From Lepiota brunneoincarnata (Eukaryota; Basidiomycota; Agaricomycetes; Agaricales; Agaricaceae), in NCBI GenBank assembly GCA_023014365.1, contig JAEBUN010000058.1:94026-158025 (forward strand): DNA of 64,000 nucleotides, in the 5' to 3' direction. The translations under genes were made by a program, and so were the position numbers. This document shows positions 35,279-46,680 of this stretch, piece after piece (positions within the stretch are counted from its first letter, which is position 1; every line of letters starts with the position of its first letter). Below the pieces are notes generated by a model. That model was not told the origin of the DNA and searched no databases. It saw nothing but the letters and a program-made list of their open reading frames with translations.

Positions 35279-35522
35279 CGCCGTCGACTTGTCCACTGTC
35301 TCTTCATTAACCGTGTATTATGTAATAGACATTCTCACACTCTCATCAGAGGTAGAATGACTCTTTCCTGCAGGAAGAAAGTGAGTCACTGTGGCGGAAA
35401 TTCTAATGCAACTCTCCCTCGCACGCCCGCTGGTTTTGTGAATCTCTTGCCTCAGAGTTTGAAGCGCCACGTGCAACCGGTTAGGTCACAGCAGGGACAA
35501 ACCCTATATTAGTCGAATAACC
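35279..35522. promoter_or_regulatory. Short divergent promoter, ATG14 / alpha-beta hydrolase
   Basis: Only 244 nt separate the two ATGs (35278 minus, 35523 plus). The sequence CTATATTAG at 35501-35509, about 15 nt before the hydrolase ATG, is too close to serve as its TATA box. Co-regulation is possible but not shown. Confidence 0.5.
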
Positions 35523-36918
35523 ATGTCCTGTCCCCACATGGCCCTCCAAAGCCAACCATTCGTCTTCGACTGCCCCCCGCGCAAAGGCTCTCCATGGCCC
35601 TCGCTCAAAATGACCGCCAAGCGCTACAGAGCACCCAATATACCCTCCCCTATCGACGGTCTCACCCTTCTATTCTTTCATTGCATTGGCGCTCGTGCGT
35701 GTTATCACAAACACCAGCCAGCACGTTATTAACATCCTGGTGCTGGTAGATAAAGAACAGTGGGAGCCTGTCATAACGTACCTCTTCGGTCAACAGCAGT
35801 CGCAAGCCCGCGAATACAAGATACGGGAGGCTTGGGCCTTTGACTGGCCTACGCACGGAGATGCCGCCATTTTGAATCAAGGGTTGTTGAGGCATCGGAC
35901 GGACAGTGTCTGTGAGAAGCTTTGCCGCCTTTGAGATCGCTGACTGAGTCTTTGGCCAGCGATATATGACTGGGTCCCCGGTGTCGTCCAATTCGTACAC
36001 TCGCACCACCTTCGTGGACACCGTGTCGTCCTCTGCGGACACTCTGCAGGCGCAGCTACAGCGTATGACCGACCCATTCTTTTGTTTCGTCCCCCGACAC
36101 AAACACTTACGTTCTTTCCTCCAATCACTCAGTGTTCTCACAGCAATGGAGTTCTACCCTAAACCTACGCCCTTCATTTGCATGATCCTCATCGAATCCA
36201 CGCTCATCACCCGAGAACTGTTCAATTCTCACCTGGAGGACCGGATGGCACAAATGGACTTTGCTATATCCGCCACCTCTTCCCGAAGAGACCGCTGGAA
36301 ATCTCGACAGGACGCATTGCAATATTTCTCGAAACGCTTTCCGTGGAGTATGTGGGATCCGCAAGTGATCCGTTTACATGTCGTACGTTCTTCCTTTCGC
36401 TCCGCTTCCCGTAACAGTACAGCACTGATAGAACCCTGGGCGGCTCAGGAACATGGGTTGTATGAGCTCGAGGATGGCGCAGTCGCGCTCAAATGTGACA
36501 AGAAACGCGAAGCAGAGGGATATCCTGACGTGGATCCACATTTTGAAGGCATTCTTCAATTGAGCCAGTTATGCCACGCTCTGCCCGTCCATGCGATTTG
36601 GGGAACGCGGAATGACCTTGTGTAGGTCCCTGTTTCCTGTCGTCCAGTAATCCAATCTGACAGAGTTGAACCCTATAATAGTCCAGAATTTATTCAAGAC
36701 TCCTTTAGCGACGCGTCTGAAGGCCGTCCGATGACATCTGTGACCAAAGTGAAACGTTGTGGACACATGGTATGTCTTTTTACCGTTATGGGTGGATAGA
36801 GGCTGACGGGAGGCTTCCCGAACAGATCGTGCAAGAACAACCTATAGGGCTCGCTCAAGCCATCCACGAGATCCTGAACGCATCGTCTCTACCTCCCCAT
36901 GAACGATCAAAAATGTAG
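35523..36918 (+). CDS. Alpha/beta-hydrolase fold protein, 346 aa
   Basis: Seven exons: 35523-35694, 35750-35911, 35960-36062, 36133-36382, 36449-36621, 36682-36769, 36826-36918. The fifth-exon boundary is a choice: the 66-nt stretch 36383-36448 is open and a multiple of three, so it could be retained. The protein shows the oxyanion/early motif LLFFHCIGAHKEQWEP, AWAFDWPTHGDAA, the nucleophile elbow GHSAG (Ser 140), MILIESTLITRE, and a late GHM with His 315 that suits the catalytic His; an acidic partner is likely in the HAIWGTRNDLV strand. There is no signal peptide. Similar agaricomycete proteins are annotated vaguely as hydrolases linked to secondary metabolism; substrate unknown. It starts 244 nt from divergent ATG14. 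Confidence 0.82.
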
Positions 36919-37299
36919 TCTGCCTGCACATTGTATAGTACATTGTGCTTCCTTGCCTTAGGAACTGCAAGCAACTGTATTTTATTACACACCTCTCTGA
37001 TAGACTTCGCTCGGAGTTAACGTCTTTCTGCGAGCGGAAAACACACAAGTCAAGCCGGCCTAAACCTTTACCATAGAAGGCTTTCAAGTTGTGACGAATT
37101 CCCGCCGAGATCACCAATTTGAAACGCCAGCAAGGAGATGTCAAGCTTTTGATACGTCCCCCACATGGCGAGCTTCAAATATCAGGTTGCAAACTTCGTA
37201 CAGTTCAGAGATCGTTATGGTCAATAGTGTGTGTATGTGACCTGCGGGTAACAAACACCTCCCCCGCTTAGCCGATTCACTGATCGGGTTTAATCAGAC

Positions 37300-37480
37300 T
37301 GAGTGTATCATACTTCTTCGTCCCTAGGGTGCTATCATTGTCTCTCCGATTCAAAACCTTCTCAGTTCTTGCTCTCCTCGGGCTGTTATGCTCGAGGTTA
37401 CACGGGAACATGCATCCACGGTTCTCGGGCTTATAGACGACATGCACCGACTCTCTCTCCTCCCTCCACCAGGTTGACAC
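37300..37480. repeat. Diverged duplicate, unit a (partner at 37690-37880)
   Basis: Shares the order TTCTCAGTTCT...CTCCTCGG...GCTCGA.G.TACA...GAACATGCATCC.C...CTCGGGCT.ATAGA.GA with unit b. The minus-strand translations share GCMF.C and PRTEK-like blocks. Confidence 0.55.
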
Positions 37481-37689
37481 GGGGAGGCACATGATCGGTT
37501 TCCAATGGTCCCAGGATCAAGTTGAAAGCCGAAACCTTGACACTCAGTGATGCCAAGCACTGCGGATGGCTTAAAACCGCACCCCAGTATTGAGATCACT
37601 AGAATGCCGGTGCCCTGGCTACTAGCCGCAGCAATCTAATAATTAGCAACTCACAACAAAATGCAAAGCCGACTTTCTGATCAATATCA

Positions 37690-37880
37690 AAGAGTCCCTC
37701 GTTCAACATTGCTATTGCCACCTCTGGGCCCAGGCCAGTTCGGAACAACAGTCCTCATTTTCTCAGTTCTCGGTTCCTCTTCCTTTTCTCCTCGGCTGCC
37801 ACGCTCGAAGCTACATGAGAACATGCATCCGCCACCCTCGGGCTCATAGAAGACGCGGTCCTGTTCCCTTATATCGGACT
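37690..37880. repeat. Diverged duplicate, unit b
   Basis: Partner of 37300-37480. Minus-strand frame 37905-37687 reads VFYEPEGGGCMFSCSFERGS versus VVYKPENRGCMFPCNLEHNS in unit a. Confidence 0.55.
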
Positions 37881-39159
37881 CGACTCGGAGGTTCATGGTG
37901 ATCACATGATCGATGAGTGCCGAATTGCTGTGGAGAAGGGTGGCAACAATCTAATATACTGAATCCGGGCAAAAACGCCGATTGGAAAACACCCCTCCGA
38001 ACCAACTCCAAACACCATTGGCACGGGCACGTCGGATCTCACTGTAAGGGTATTCTAAGAAACCAGAGAACTCGAGATCACAAACCAGGACCCTCATGCT
38101 CCTACTCAGAATGACCCACAGGCGCCCATGAGAACCTCGCCAAGGGGACTTCTCGGATTCCCAACTTGGGCTCTCGGACACTCACTCTCTCCTCCACACT
38201 TACAGCTGTCCTACGCTAAAAATAACACGTCTATTTTTTGTTTTTCTCTGGGCACCAGGGAGTGTGGTTGGTCATTCTTAATCCGCCCGGAGAACTCTCG
38301 CACCAATAGGCTTCGAATTCGATAGGCCAAAGCTTTCACCCGTTTGAATATAAATTACGGCGAAAGTGACAGTGTCCATCAAATGTAGATCGACTAGACA
38401 AACAACTCGACATGCTTAATGCACACCAGCGTTTTGGGTTTCTCACTAATTTTCGTCCGTGTCTACTGTGAATCCAGGGAACCGCACCCTTGACAACGTG
38501 GCCGTTAGAGATAGGAGGAGTGCCCCCCCGCGACAAGGATTACCCGAACTCCCTTTTTCTACATCTTCGTTCACATCGGGGGCTGGGCCACTTGACATGA
38601 AGCATGAGCCTCTGTATAAAGTTGAAAGCCGAAACCATGACAGTATTAAGTTCCGAGGGGTTATGAACTTATTTGGGGGGGGAGTGAGGGAAACTGGCCG
38701 CCTTCGACCCGGGGTGGTTCGAACTTTAAATTTCGGCCGTCCTTGAAGGGTAGTTGATAAGATGAAGCTTCTTAGTTTACCCGAATCAAGGCGCCAGCCA
38801 CCAAGCATCATGCCCCTGGCTGGAGCTGATTTGTACCTGGCCCTCAACCATGTTTTGTGGGGATGTGCGGTGCCGGTGGAGATGAACCCCCTGCACTCCG
38901 AATCGGGCCTTATGAGCCCCGCCGACGTGCTTTCGTTCATCCATAATCCAGGGAAACGGTCTATGAATAACACGTGCGTCATGGAATACCCCTACGTTTA
39001 GCTAAGCTCAATAGATTAAAGAAGCACATAGTGTACAGCTTAAAAGGGCGCCGCAGGATACGAATAAGCCCACTACCGAACTTCCCCCAGAGGCCCCGAC
39101 TCATATTCAGATCCCGCACCCAACTGAAAAAGAAAGAACGGACGCCTACATTCCTACCA

Positions 39160-40733
39160 ATGCCTGCTCTCTCCTTCCCACCATTCCCAGATAACGTCCC
39201 TGCACACCCCTTGCTCGTTATTGACTATGCCTTGCTCGAGCGCCGGGACCCGCAAGAGATGGACAAGCTATGGGAAGCTGCCACCAAGCTCGGTTTCTGG
39301 TAGTACGTCCGAAAACCCCCACGTTCAAATATATATTGTTGGAATACTGATTGTGGCGTTCACCTTGTGCCGCCTTCTCCACCTGCTGTTCATTGGACAT
39401 GCCGCTTTTTCTTTTCCTTTTTTTTTTTTTTTTTTGGTATGACTCAGCCTCAAGAATCATGGCGCCGAAGAAGAAGTTAATGGTATGTTCGACCTCGGCG
39501 CAGAGGCAATGGCGATGCCTTTGGAAGAGAAGATTAAATATGATCAAGGAAACGACGGAACCTCTGCCGGGTAAGATTAAACGCGACCAGAAAGCTCTCT
39601 CATACCCCTTCTAAATATAACACCCCCCCCATCCATCTTGGGAACGTGTCAATCTCCACAGTTACAAAGCAGCAGGCGCCAATGCTGTTGATTCCACGGG
39701 CGAAAAGGACACCGTTGAATTCTTCAATATCGCAAAGGATGATGTGCTTGCGTGGCCATCTCGAGTTGTCCGTACCTACCCTGACCCTATTGAACGCAAC
39801 ATGCCGTCCGTCGTCCAGCCCTTTGTACGCAAATCCCTCCAAGTCAACCACACCGTCCTCGATATCTTCAATGAAAAACTCGGGCTTCCCAAGGGGCTCT
39901 TGAGAGAGCAGCATTTCGAGGGTGAACGCAGTGGTTGTGAAGCGAGGATTATCAAGAATCCGCCTATGCCACATAATGCCCAGAAGAGGGCCATTGGTGC
40001 ACATACCGATTTCGGGTCTCTGGTGTGTCTGCTCGGACTGGAAGGAAACATGCATGGTCGGGGTACTGACTTGGACTTACTAGTCATTCTTGCATAATCG
40101 ACTCGGTGGTCTTCAAGTCCTCGTCCCCGGTGCAGAATCCTGGCAATATGTCAAGGTACCGTTAGCGCCAACATCTTTTTTCTCTAATAGGCGACACTCA
40201 CCGGACGACCACTAGCCAATTCCTAACCACGCCATTTGCAACGTTGGTGACGCATTGTCTATCTTCAGCGGTGGCATCCTGCGCTCCAATATGCACCGTG
40301 TGCTGTAAGTTCTACTCCGGAACGCTACTTCACTCTCGACTGATTCCCAACCACCCCCGATAGTCCACCACCCGGCGCACAATCAGCCTACGAACGCTGG
40401 TCAATCGTCTTCTTCACTCGTCCGGGAAACAGCAAAATGCTCCGCGCGCTCGTCGAGTCAAGCCCGGTGATCGCCTCCACCGTTGCTGCCAAACCAGAAC
40501 GGAATGTTCAGACCAATTCAACCGCCAAAGAGTGGTTTGCTCGGAGGATCAAGTACCAAAGAATCGCAAATCGGACGGTAAGTCCCGCTCTTTGGGCAAT
40601 TGGAATAGCCAACATTATGTGTTTTATTCACTCCTTTTTCTTTTTTTTTTTTTTTTGTGATGGTTGTTTTGTGCAGGGACCGGAATCTTGGATGTCGAGC
40701 CGTGGCACAGAGGAGAATCCGGCGGCGTCATAA
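39160..40733 (+). CDS. 2-oxoglutarate/Fe(II)-dependent oxygenase, 352 aa
   Basis: Seven exons: 39160-39302, 39448-39570, 39662-40022, 40084-40155, 40216-40304, 40364-40577, 40677-40733. The first intron (145 nt) contains a poly-T run. The N-terminal half is the DIOX_N type (LLVIDYALLERRDPQEMDKL, LGFWYLKNHGAEEEVNGMF). The catalytic domain has the iron ligands H203-x-D205 (GAHTDFGSL) and H260 (ILRSNMHRVL), the strand GGLQVLVPGAESWQYV and the 2-oxoglutarate-binding R274-x-S276 (YERWSIVFF). Length and motifs match the isopenicillin-N-synthase-like soluble dioxygenase family used in fungal secondary metabolism and hormone-type hydroxylations; substrate unknown. The 3' half and flank are duplicated at 43264-44690. 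Confidence 0.9.
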
Positions 40734-41740
40734 GCAAAGGATGGTTTTTTGGACCTTACAAGTAAATGTATTTTTATTATCTGTCTCAACTGAAAAGCCA
40801 ATGGCATGAACATACGTGACCTGTGCCTATGGGCCTAGGTCATTGAGATGAACTATAAGGAGCACAGGAACACAAAAAGAAAAAAAAGAAAAAACTTATG
40901 GAAGCTTTTGGGCAGCAGGACCAGAGAAACCGAACCCCTCAGAACCGCTTCACTCCCGCGACACGGCGGAGAAGTTAAGAGTCCGTCTATAGCGCAGAAG
41001 AAACCCAGCAACAGTGACACTACGTGCAGGAGTGTAAGCCTTCTCTCACTCCCACGGAGCCTTTTTCATCAGCCTCCGGCTGCCCAGCGCGCTCCCACCT
41101 CGCGTTTCCACCAGATGTCTATCTATCCGATGTAATACAGGTTCTTTCAATCTCCATCTGCTTCACTCTCTCCAACTTCTTGGCAACGGAATCCGCACGG
41201 CGGCCCTAGGGGAGTCAGGTGGACAATTAAGGCGCTTATGCTTCCAGGATAGCCATGTAGGCAACTTGCAGGTGCCCCTTTAAGTCGACCCAAGCCGTGC
41301 GGTCAGATGGAACGAGTGGGCATATGCCATTACGTCGGGCACAACGAGATTAGCTCATCGACCGACCGAGGTGGAGGAAATGGACACGACACCCCTCCTC
41401 CCCCCGATCGAATCAAGCAGGCAATGTGCGTGTCGCATCGTAAAATTGCTTTAGGTTGGTGTAGGCCTGGGAGCGTGTATGCATTTATGAAAAGCGCGCG
41501 TCCCAGGAGGTGGGTGTGAATGTTGGCATGCCCGAATCAGCTTGGACACCTGAAGTGACGGGTTGGTTTGTAAGCCTCCCCCAGCCTGAATCTACCTCCA
41601 AGCTCTGTGATGTTAGGCGTAGATTGCGAGTGAGTGTGGTGAATAAGGAAGCTGTACATAGGTGCTCACTGGCATCTTCAACTCCGGAACAAGCAAGGAC
41701 ACCGTATCCTTCAAGTTATCACGACAGTCGAAGCTGTCTT
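40216..41740. repeat. Segmental duplication, left copy (partner 43264-44690)
   Basis: From exon 5 of the oxygenase through about 1 kb of 3' flank, the sequence is repeated with high similarity about 3 kb downstream. Shared landmarks include the AGGTCATTGAGATGAAC block (40838 and 43876) and the GACCGACCGAGGTGGAGGAA block (41358 and 44436). Confidence 0.85.
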
Positions 41741-42207
41741 AACCCATACCTATCATAACCCGTATGCTATGATAGTCCATAGTTTTTTTCTTCCACCAAC
41801 ATGCTTTTCACGGGTTTTAGGGTCAAAACACATAACTCTGTCATACTCCGTAATCATAGGTCTCGCAGCCATAGCGCCGGTGCCACATATAGTAAGGAGG
41901 TATACATGGGCAGAACATTTGAGCACTTAACAAAGTTCACACCATTCGGAAAGTTGAATTGAGGTGGAGAAAGTGAACCCTTTTGAGAGCAAAGACACAT
42001 CTACGTACTACAATGAGCCATATCTCGCTGAGCCCTGTTGGGATTCTTGAAAAGGGGCTTAGGGTTTACAATAGCCAGATTATTTCTAGCCATTTTTAAT
42101 TTACCTTTTATTTAGAATTAATCGATCTGTTTCATAAACCATACTCTATGAAAACCCATAGCTTGGACCTTCCACGAACTGCTATGGGTTAAAACAGCTT
42201 CGACTGT
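41724..42207. mobile_element. MITE-like element with terminal inverted repeats
   Basis: Left end CAGTCGAAGCTGTCTTAACC (from 41725) is matched by an inverted right end ending at 42206 (CGACTG), about 23 of 24 bases. Subterminal inverted segments (CCCATA...CTATGAT...CATAG) extend the symmetry. The element is about 484 bp, AT-rich, without a coding frame. The flank continues on its right at 42225 (AGAAGGTTCCTAAGGACG), and the duplicated segment at 44650-44700 has the two flanks joined without the element, so it is an insertion. CAGT ends with a TA on the right flank suggest a Tc1/mariner-pogo type, but the left flank reads GA, so the class is uncertain. Confidence 0.75.
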
Positions 42208-43263
42208 ATTCCTAATATTGAAACCCAGCTATAGAAGGTTCCTAAGGACGGGAAGTATTTCGGTTGGTTGGGTAAATTGGCTACATTGCAATAAGAGTGT
42301 ATCGTTAATATATATAATAATAAATAATCTATGAAAATTAATTGGTGCCAGCAATTGTAGGTGACAAAGTGTAGCGGCTCGGCTACCCTTCCGTCACTCA
42401 TGTGACCTCCTGTCACCTTTATATTTGTTTCCATATGCTTTTCCCCTCTCGCCTACAGCAGTAAATAAATACTCTAAGTACACAAAAGGGTCGTGGAGGC
42501 CAATTCGTACCTTTCCTTTAGACTCATACGAAAATACGATTGTTGATAACCGTCAGATTTCGTTCGTGTTAAGCTTCTAGTGTGACGCGACTTGTCTTGC
42601 TCATCTCGTCGTCACGCAAGGTTGTTGCAGTGAATGCTGCCGCGGCAACCGGTTGAATCAGAAAATAAATGGCACATCAATCAAAATGTAGGACTTGCCA
42701 TCCTGTATTCTCTCCCTTCGGCATATTCGCCTTCCCCCGTTGGTCGTCTTCATGCTGGGCTGCTGGGGCTACAGGTGCAGGCGCGGCCGGGCGAAAGCCA
42801 GGGGAGATTTCCCAGCACCAAGTGCTCCTATCGCGGAACGTAGTGTCACGGGTGGACCCTTTATTTCACTGTTGACGGTATCTCTGCTGTGCAGAGCTGG
42901 AGGCTCAATACTGCAAACACCATGGATTCCTCGACACCCTGGGGGTTCCTCACATGGCACTAATTAGCCACCGTTGTCAGTCCCACATCCTCTCCAAGTT
43001 GGAAATGAGAAAACCATATGAGAAAGAGAGTTTCAAGATCTGTCGCTGTCCAAATTCGCTTCTTGGGTTACGCGTCTCCTCGTCCCCGGAAGCATAATAA
43101 CATAAATTGATATCTGCATTTGAGCAAAAGCGGTGGACCACAAGTGGTCTCGAGAAATGACGGCTGCGGTGTCACCGTGATTACGCAGGGAGAAATCAGA
43201 CGGCAGTCAGCGTTGACCACTAGCGCTGTTGTCTTTGGGTGGGTCAAGTGGCCAACCGGGGAG
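42208..43263. other. Intergenic, partly duplicated sequence
   Basis: No gene supported. Part (about 42840-43240) recurs in diverged form at about 54035-54230 (GGACCC...TTACTGTTGACAG, ACCACAAGTGGTCT...AGAAA, GGGAGAAATCAGA). Confidence 0.5.
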
Positions 43264-43790
43264 CCAATTCCTGACCATGCCATTTGTAACGTCTGTGATG
43301 CACTGTCTATCTTCAACGGTGGCATCCTGCGCTCCAATGTGCACCACATGCTGTAAGTTTTAGTCCGGAACCAAAAGGAAGTTACTTCACTCTTGAGTGA
43401 TTCCCAACCCCTCCCCAGTATTCCACCACCCGGCGCACAATCAACCTACGAACGCTGGTCAATCGTCTTCTTCACCCGTCCGGCCGGGCAACAGCAAAAT
43501 GCTCCGCGCGTTCGTCGGGTCGAGCCTAGTGATCGCCTCCGCCGTTACTGCCCAACCAGAATGGAAATTTCAGACCAACTCAACGACCAAAGAGTGGTTG
43601 GCCCGGAGGATCAAGTACCAAAGAATCGCAAATCGGACGGTAAGTCCCACTCTTCCGGTAATTTGAAGAGCCAGCATTGTGTGTTTTATTTACTCCTTTT
43701 TTTTGATGGTTGTTTGTGCAGGGACCGGAATCCTGGATGTCGAGCCGTGGCACAGAGGAGAATCCGGCGGCGTCAAGAAATGACTTCTTG
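43264..43790 (+). pseudogene. Truncated duplicate of the 2OG oxygenase (exons 5-7)
   Basis: Begins at the equivalent of exon 5 (CCAATTCCTGACCATGCC). The catalytic start, including the HxD pair, is absent. It reads ICNVCDALSIFNGGILRSNV with the third ligand kept in HHML, then exon 6 with a small insertion (TCCGGCCGGGCAACAGC versus TCCGGGAAACAGC) that shifts the frame, and a changed C-terminus. It is a pseudogene made by the segmental duplication. Confidence 0.85.
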
Positions 43791-44690
43791 GGCCAAACAA
43801 GTAAATGTACTTTTATTATCTGTCTCAACTGAAAAGCCAATGGCGTGGATGTACTTGATCTGTGCCTATGGGCCTAGGTCATTGAGATGAACCATAAGGA
43901 GCACAGAAACACAAAAAGAAAAAGAAAAAATTTAAGGAATCTTTTGGGCAGCGAGACCAGAGAAACAGAACCCATCAGAACCGCTTCACTCCCGCAACAC
44001 GGCGGAAAAGTCAAGAGCCCGTCTATCGCGCAGAAGAAACCAGCAACAGTGACACTGCGTGCGGGAGTATAGCCTTCTCTCGCTCCCACGGAGCTTTTTC
44101 ATCCTCCGGCTACTCAGTGCACTCCCACCTCGCGTTCCATCATTTATCTATCTATCCGATGTGATCCAAATTCTTTCAATCTCCATCTACTTCACTTTCT
44201 CCAACTTCTTCGGCAACGAAATCTCCTAAACCACAGGTACGACCTAACTCGTTCCGGAATCTGCAACGGCGGTCCCAAGGGAGTCAGGTAGACAATTTAT
44301 GCGCTTATGCTTCCAGGATAGCCATGTAAGCAACTTGGTAGCACTGCAGGTGCCCCTTTAAGCCGATTCAAGCCGTGTGACCAGATGGAACGAGTGGGCG
44401 TATGCCATTACGTCGGGCACAACGAGATTAGCTCATCGACCGACCGAGGTGGAGGAAGTGGACACGACGCCACCCCCCTTCCCCGATCGAATCAAGCAGG
44501 TAATGTGGGTGTAGCATTGTCGAGTTGCCTTGGGTTGGTGTGGGCCTGGGAGCGTATGGTGGAAGGCATGTCGATAAGGAAGCCGTGCATAGGTACTCAC
44601 TGACATCTTTAACTCCGATACAAGCAAGGAAGCCGTCACCGTATCCTTCAACTTATCACTACTTCCGATACCAAAACTCAACTACAGAAG
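43264..44690. repeat. Segmental duplication, right copy (partner 40216-41740)
   Basis: Carries the oxygenase pseudogene and the same 3' flank as the left copy. Lacks the MITE and has a few small deletions. Confidence 0.85.
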
Positions 44691-44869
44691 GTTCCAAAGG
44701 ACGAGGGGTAGTTCGGTTGGTTGGGTACGTTGGCTACACTACAATAAGAGTATATCGTTAAAGCGAAGACGATCTGCAGAAGCAGATACAGCCACAATTA
44801 AGCTGGTTGAATCAGAAAGGAGATGGTACTTTGTTAGTGACGAGCTCATGAAGACCGTTGACAGCGCCA

Positions 44870-46640
44870 CAAGACCTATTGTATTCGACATCTCGTCATT
44901 GGAATCCCGGGTGCCAATGCTAGTAACGAAAACAAGTTGTACGTATGGGCAGTCAGACAGCATGGCCAAGCATCGCAGGCTGCAGGTTAACAGAGGAGTC
45001 AGTGTCACCTGAGACCAACTTTTTGTTTGCAGGTTCGGCAAATAGTGCCAAGCATTTTGAATACATTATTTTCAATTGAGCTTTTGAATTGAAATCACGT
45101 ATTCTAAGTGCTTGGCACTCTCATTGGGACCCACAAATCCTGGCCGGTCTCAAGGTGTCCTCTAAAAGTTGGAAGCGATAACTGACGTGCGGAGGACAAT
45201 CCAAGGGGAGCTGCAATCCAGATCCAGACTCGGTTTGTCCATCACCCACGGGTCCTCATTTCAGTGGCATTCCCTTTTTCCGTGATAAGTATTGGAGGGT
45301 GCACAAGGGCTCGGATGGGCTCGTTACTATCAGGGTAAGTGTGATCAAGGCTTTCAGCTGTCATTCCGTTGTAGCCGACAACGCGGTCCGGCAATCGGAG
45401 GTTTCTCGCGCCACAGATGATTGATTGATCGGGTGGCAAGTGGAGTATCACAGAAATTATTGAGTCTCTGCCAGCAATGTGGGGGGCGTGGTGTTTCTTG
45501 ACACTCGAACGGCACGCTCTCGGAGGGTTTGCACAATCAACGAACCCGAATATAGCAACGGTGTCGCGGAACCTATTCAACCCGCGATGATCCAGCGCAA
45601 TACATTATGTGTCGTCACAGCATATGTCGGCCACGCCATTCACCTCGCACGCCTGTTGTGTGGGAGGTACTAGGCCTGGCAATATCTACCAATCCCACCA
45701 CAATGCATCCCTAACTGGCGTCGGGTCAGCAGCAAACATGATTAGAAATTTCGTTCCGCACACGAACATAACTGTGAGATGATAGACCGTCGATACTGAG
45801 CCAGTATACCCTTGGCCCGGGATGGCTCAGGTATTCTAGGCCAGCTCGAGTTTGCAGCACAAGTTCTGACTCCCCACAGGTCCCTTCCTATTCCGGAATA
45901 CCCCATGTTCCTAACGTTTAACTCACCCTTACAACAATATAATATACCACTCGGGGAGTTTTTGCCTTCAGAGACATTCGTCAATCAGGGGCGCAACAGC
46001 ACTTTGACGGAGACAATTGTTGTAAGTCGTGCTATCGGCGGATGGTCACGCCATTCTTTCAGACTGTTTCACGTTTCTCGTACGTCCTCCAAACCGGACT
46101 TAACACGATGCACGGCGCTCTGCCAGTTGTACCATGAGAATTATTAAACCTGAGACGGGAGTTTCGAGGGGTATAAAACTTGAAGACGACTGTGCTCACT
46201 GCAATCCAGCTCTACTCATCCATCATCTTTTGTCTCTAAACCTCTCTTTGTCTATCTGCTCTTACAGATGTCTGACGGAATTTTGAAATGATTTGGTTTT
46301 CCGGACCGTGTCAACACAGCTATCGCTTCCTTCATGCAATTCCTCTTGTGTTTCTCTGCCACCACACTTGCCTGGTGGGCTGTACGGTTTGGCAATAAGC
46401 GACATGATATTGGTATGTATGATCTTCTGGTTCAATCCATATTGATCACATAGATGTTCCCACCAGTCAAAAGTTTGGATTATTGGCCCACATTGAGAAT
46501 CCTCCTCATTGTTGGAGGCACGTGCCATACAATCACTGCAATTGTCAACATTTTCTGGTGAGCTTCACAAGCATGTCGAAAAGTCAGTGGCTAATTATGG
46601 TCGACATAAGCTTCTTTGGTGCCATCTTCCATAAGGGGGA
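44870..46640. repeat. Segmental duplication R1, left copy (partner about 54690-56310)
   Basis: Same order of landmarks in both: CAAGTTGTACGTATGGGCAG (44934; 54757), TATTGGAGGGTGCACAAGG (45291; 54952), TCGTCACA..ATATGTCGG-like block (45613; 55250), and the promoter plus exons of the small membrane-protein gene. Similarity is high but with indels. Confidence 0.75.
46172..46178 (+). promoter_or_regulatory. TATA box of the membrane-protein pseudogene
   Basis: TATAAAA about 95 nt before the conserved ATG at 46268; the same position carries TATAAATA in the partner copy at 55809. Confidence 0.6.
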
Positions 46641-46680
46641 CAAGAAAAGCGGTAATTAGGAACACATAGACCTTGGCGTC
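46268..46680 (+). pseudogene. Small membrane-protein gene, left copy (nonsense at codon 8)
   Basis: The frame after the TATA box reads ATG, then a TGA at 46289-46291 where the right copy (55916) has TGG. Beyond it the frame is preserved: FPDRVNTAIASFMQFLLCFS, ATTLAWWAVRFGNKRHDI with one membrane segment, then a GTATGT donor, acceptor near 46454, and DVPTSQKFGLLAHIENPPHC in the next exon, ending at a TAG near 46658. It looks like a recently inactivated duplicate. The family is not recognised. Confidence 0.5.

Larger units (their letters stand above)
36919..39159. other. Intergenic region with a pair of diverged repeats, no gene supported
   Basis: About 2.2 kb. Frames on both strands (for example 38446-38982 minus) lack domains and start or end arbitrarily. 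A diverged duplicate pair lies at about 37300-37480 and 37690-37880, and the phrase AAGTTGAAAGCCGAAACC occurs at about 37518 and 38619. Confidence 0.5.

Noticed and set aside
38446..38982. 178-codon minus-strand frame in the 37-39 kb intergenic region
   Set aside because: No recognisable domain, no intron structure, overlapped by frames on the other strand; coding status not supported.
45812..46147. 111-codon frame upstream of the left membrane-protein copy
   Set aside because: The corresponding frame in the duplicate (55480-55810) is interrupted, and the TATA box lies after it, so it is promoter-side sequence.
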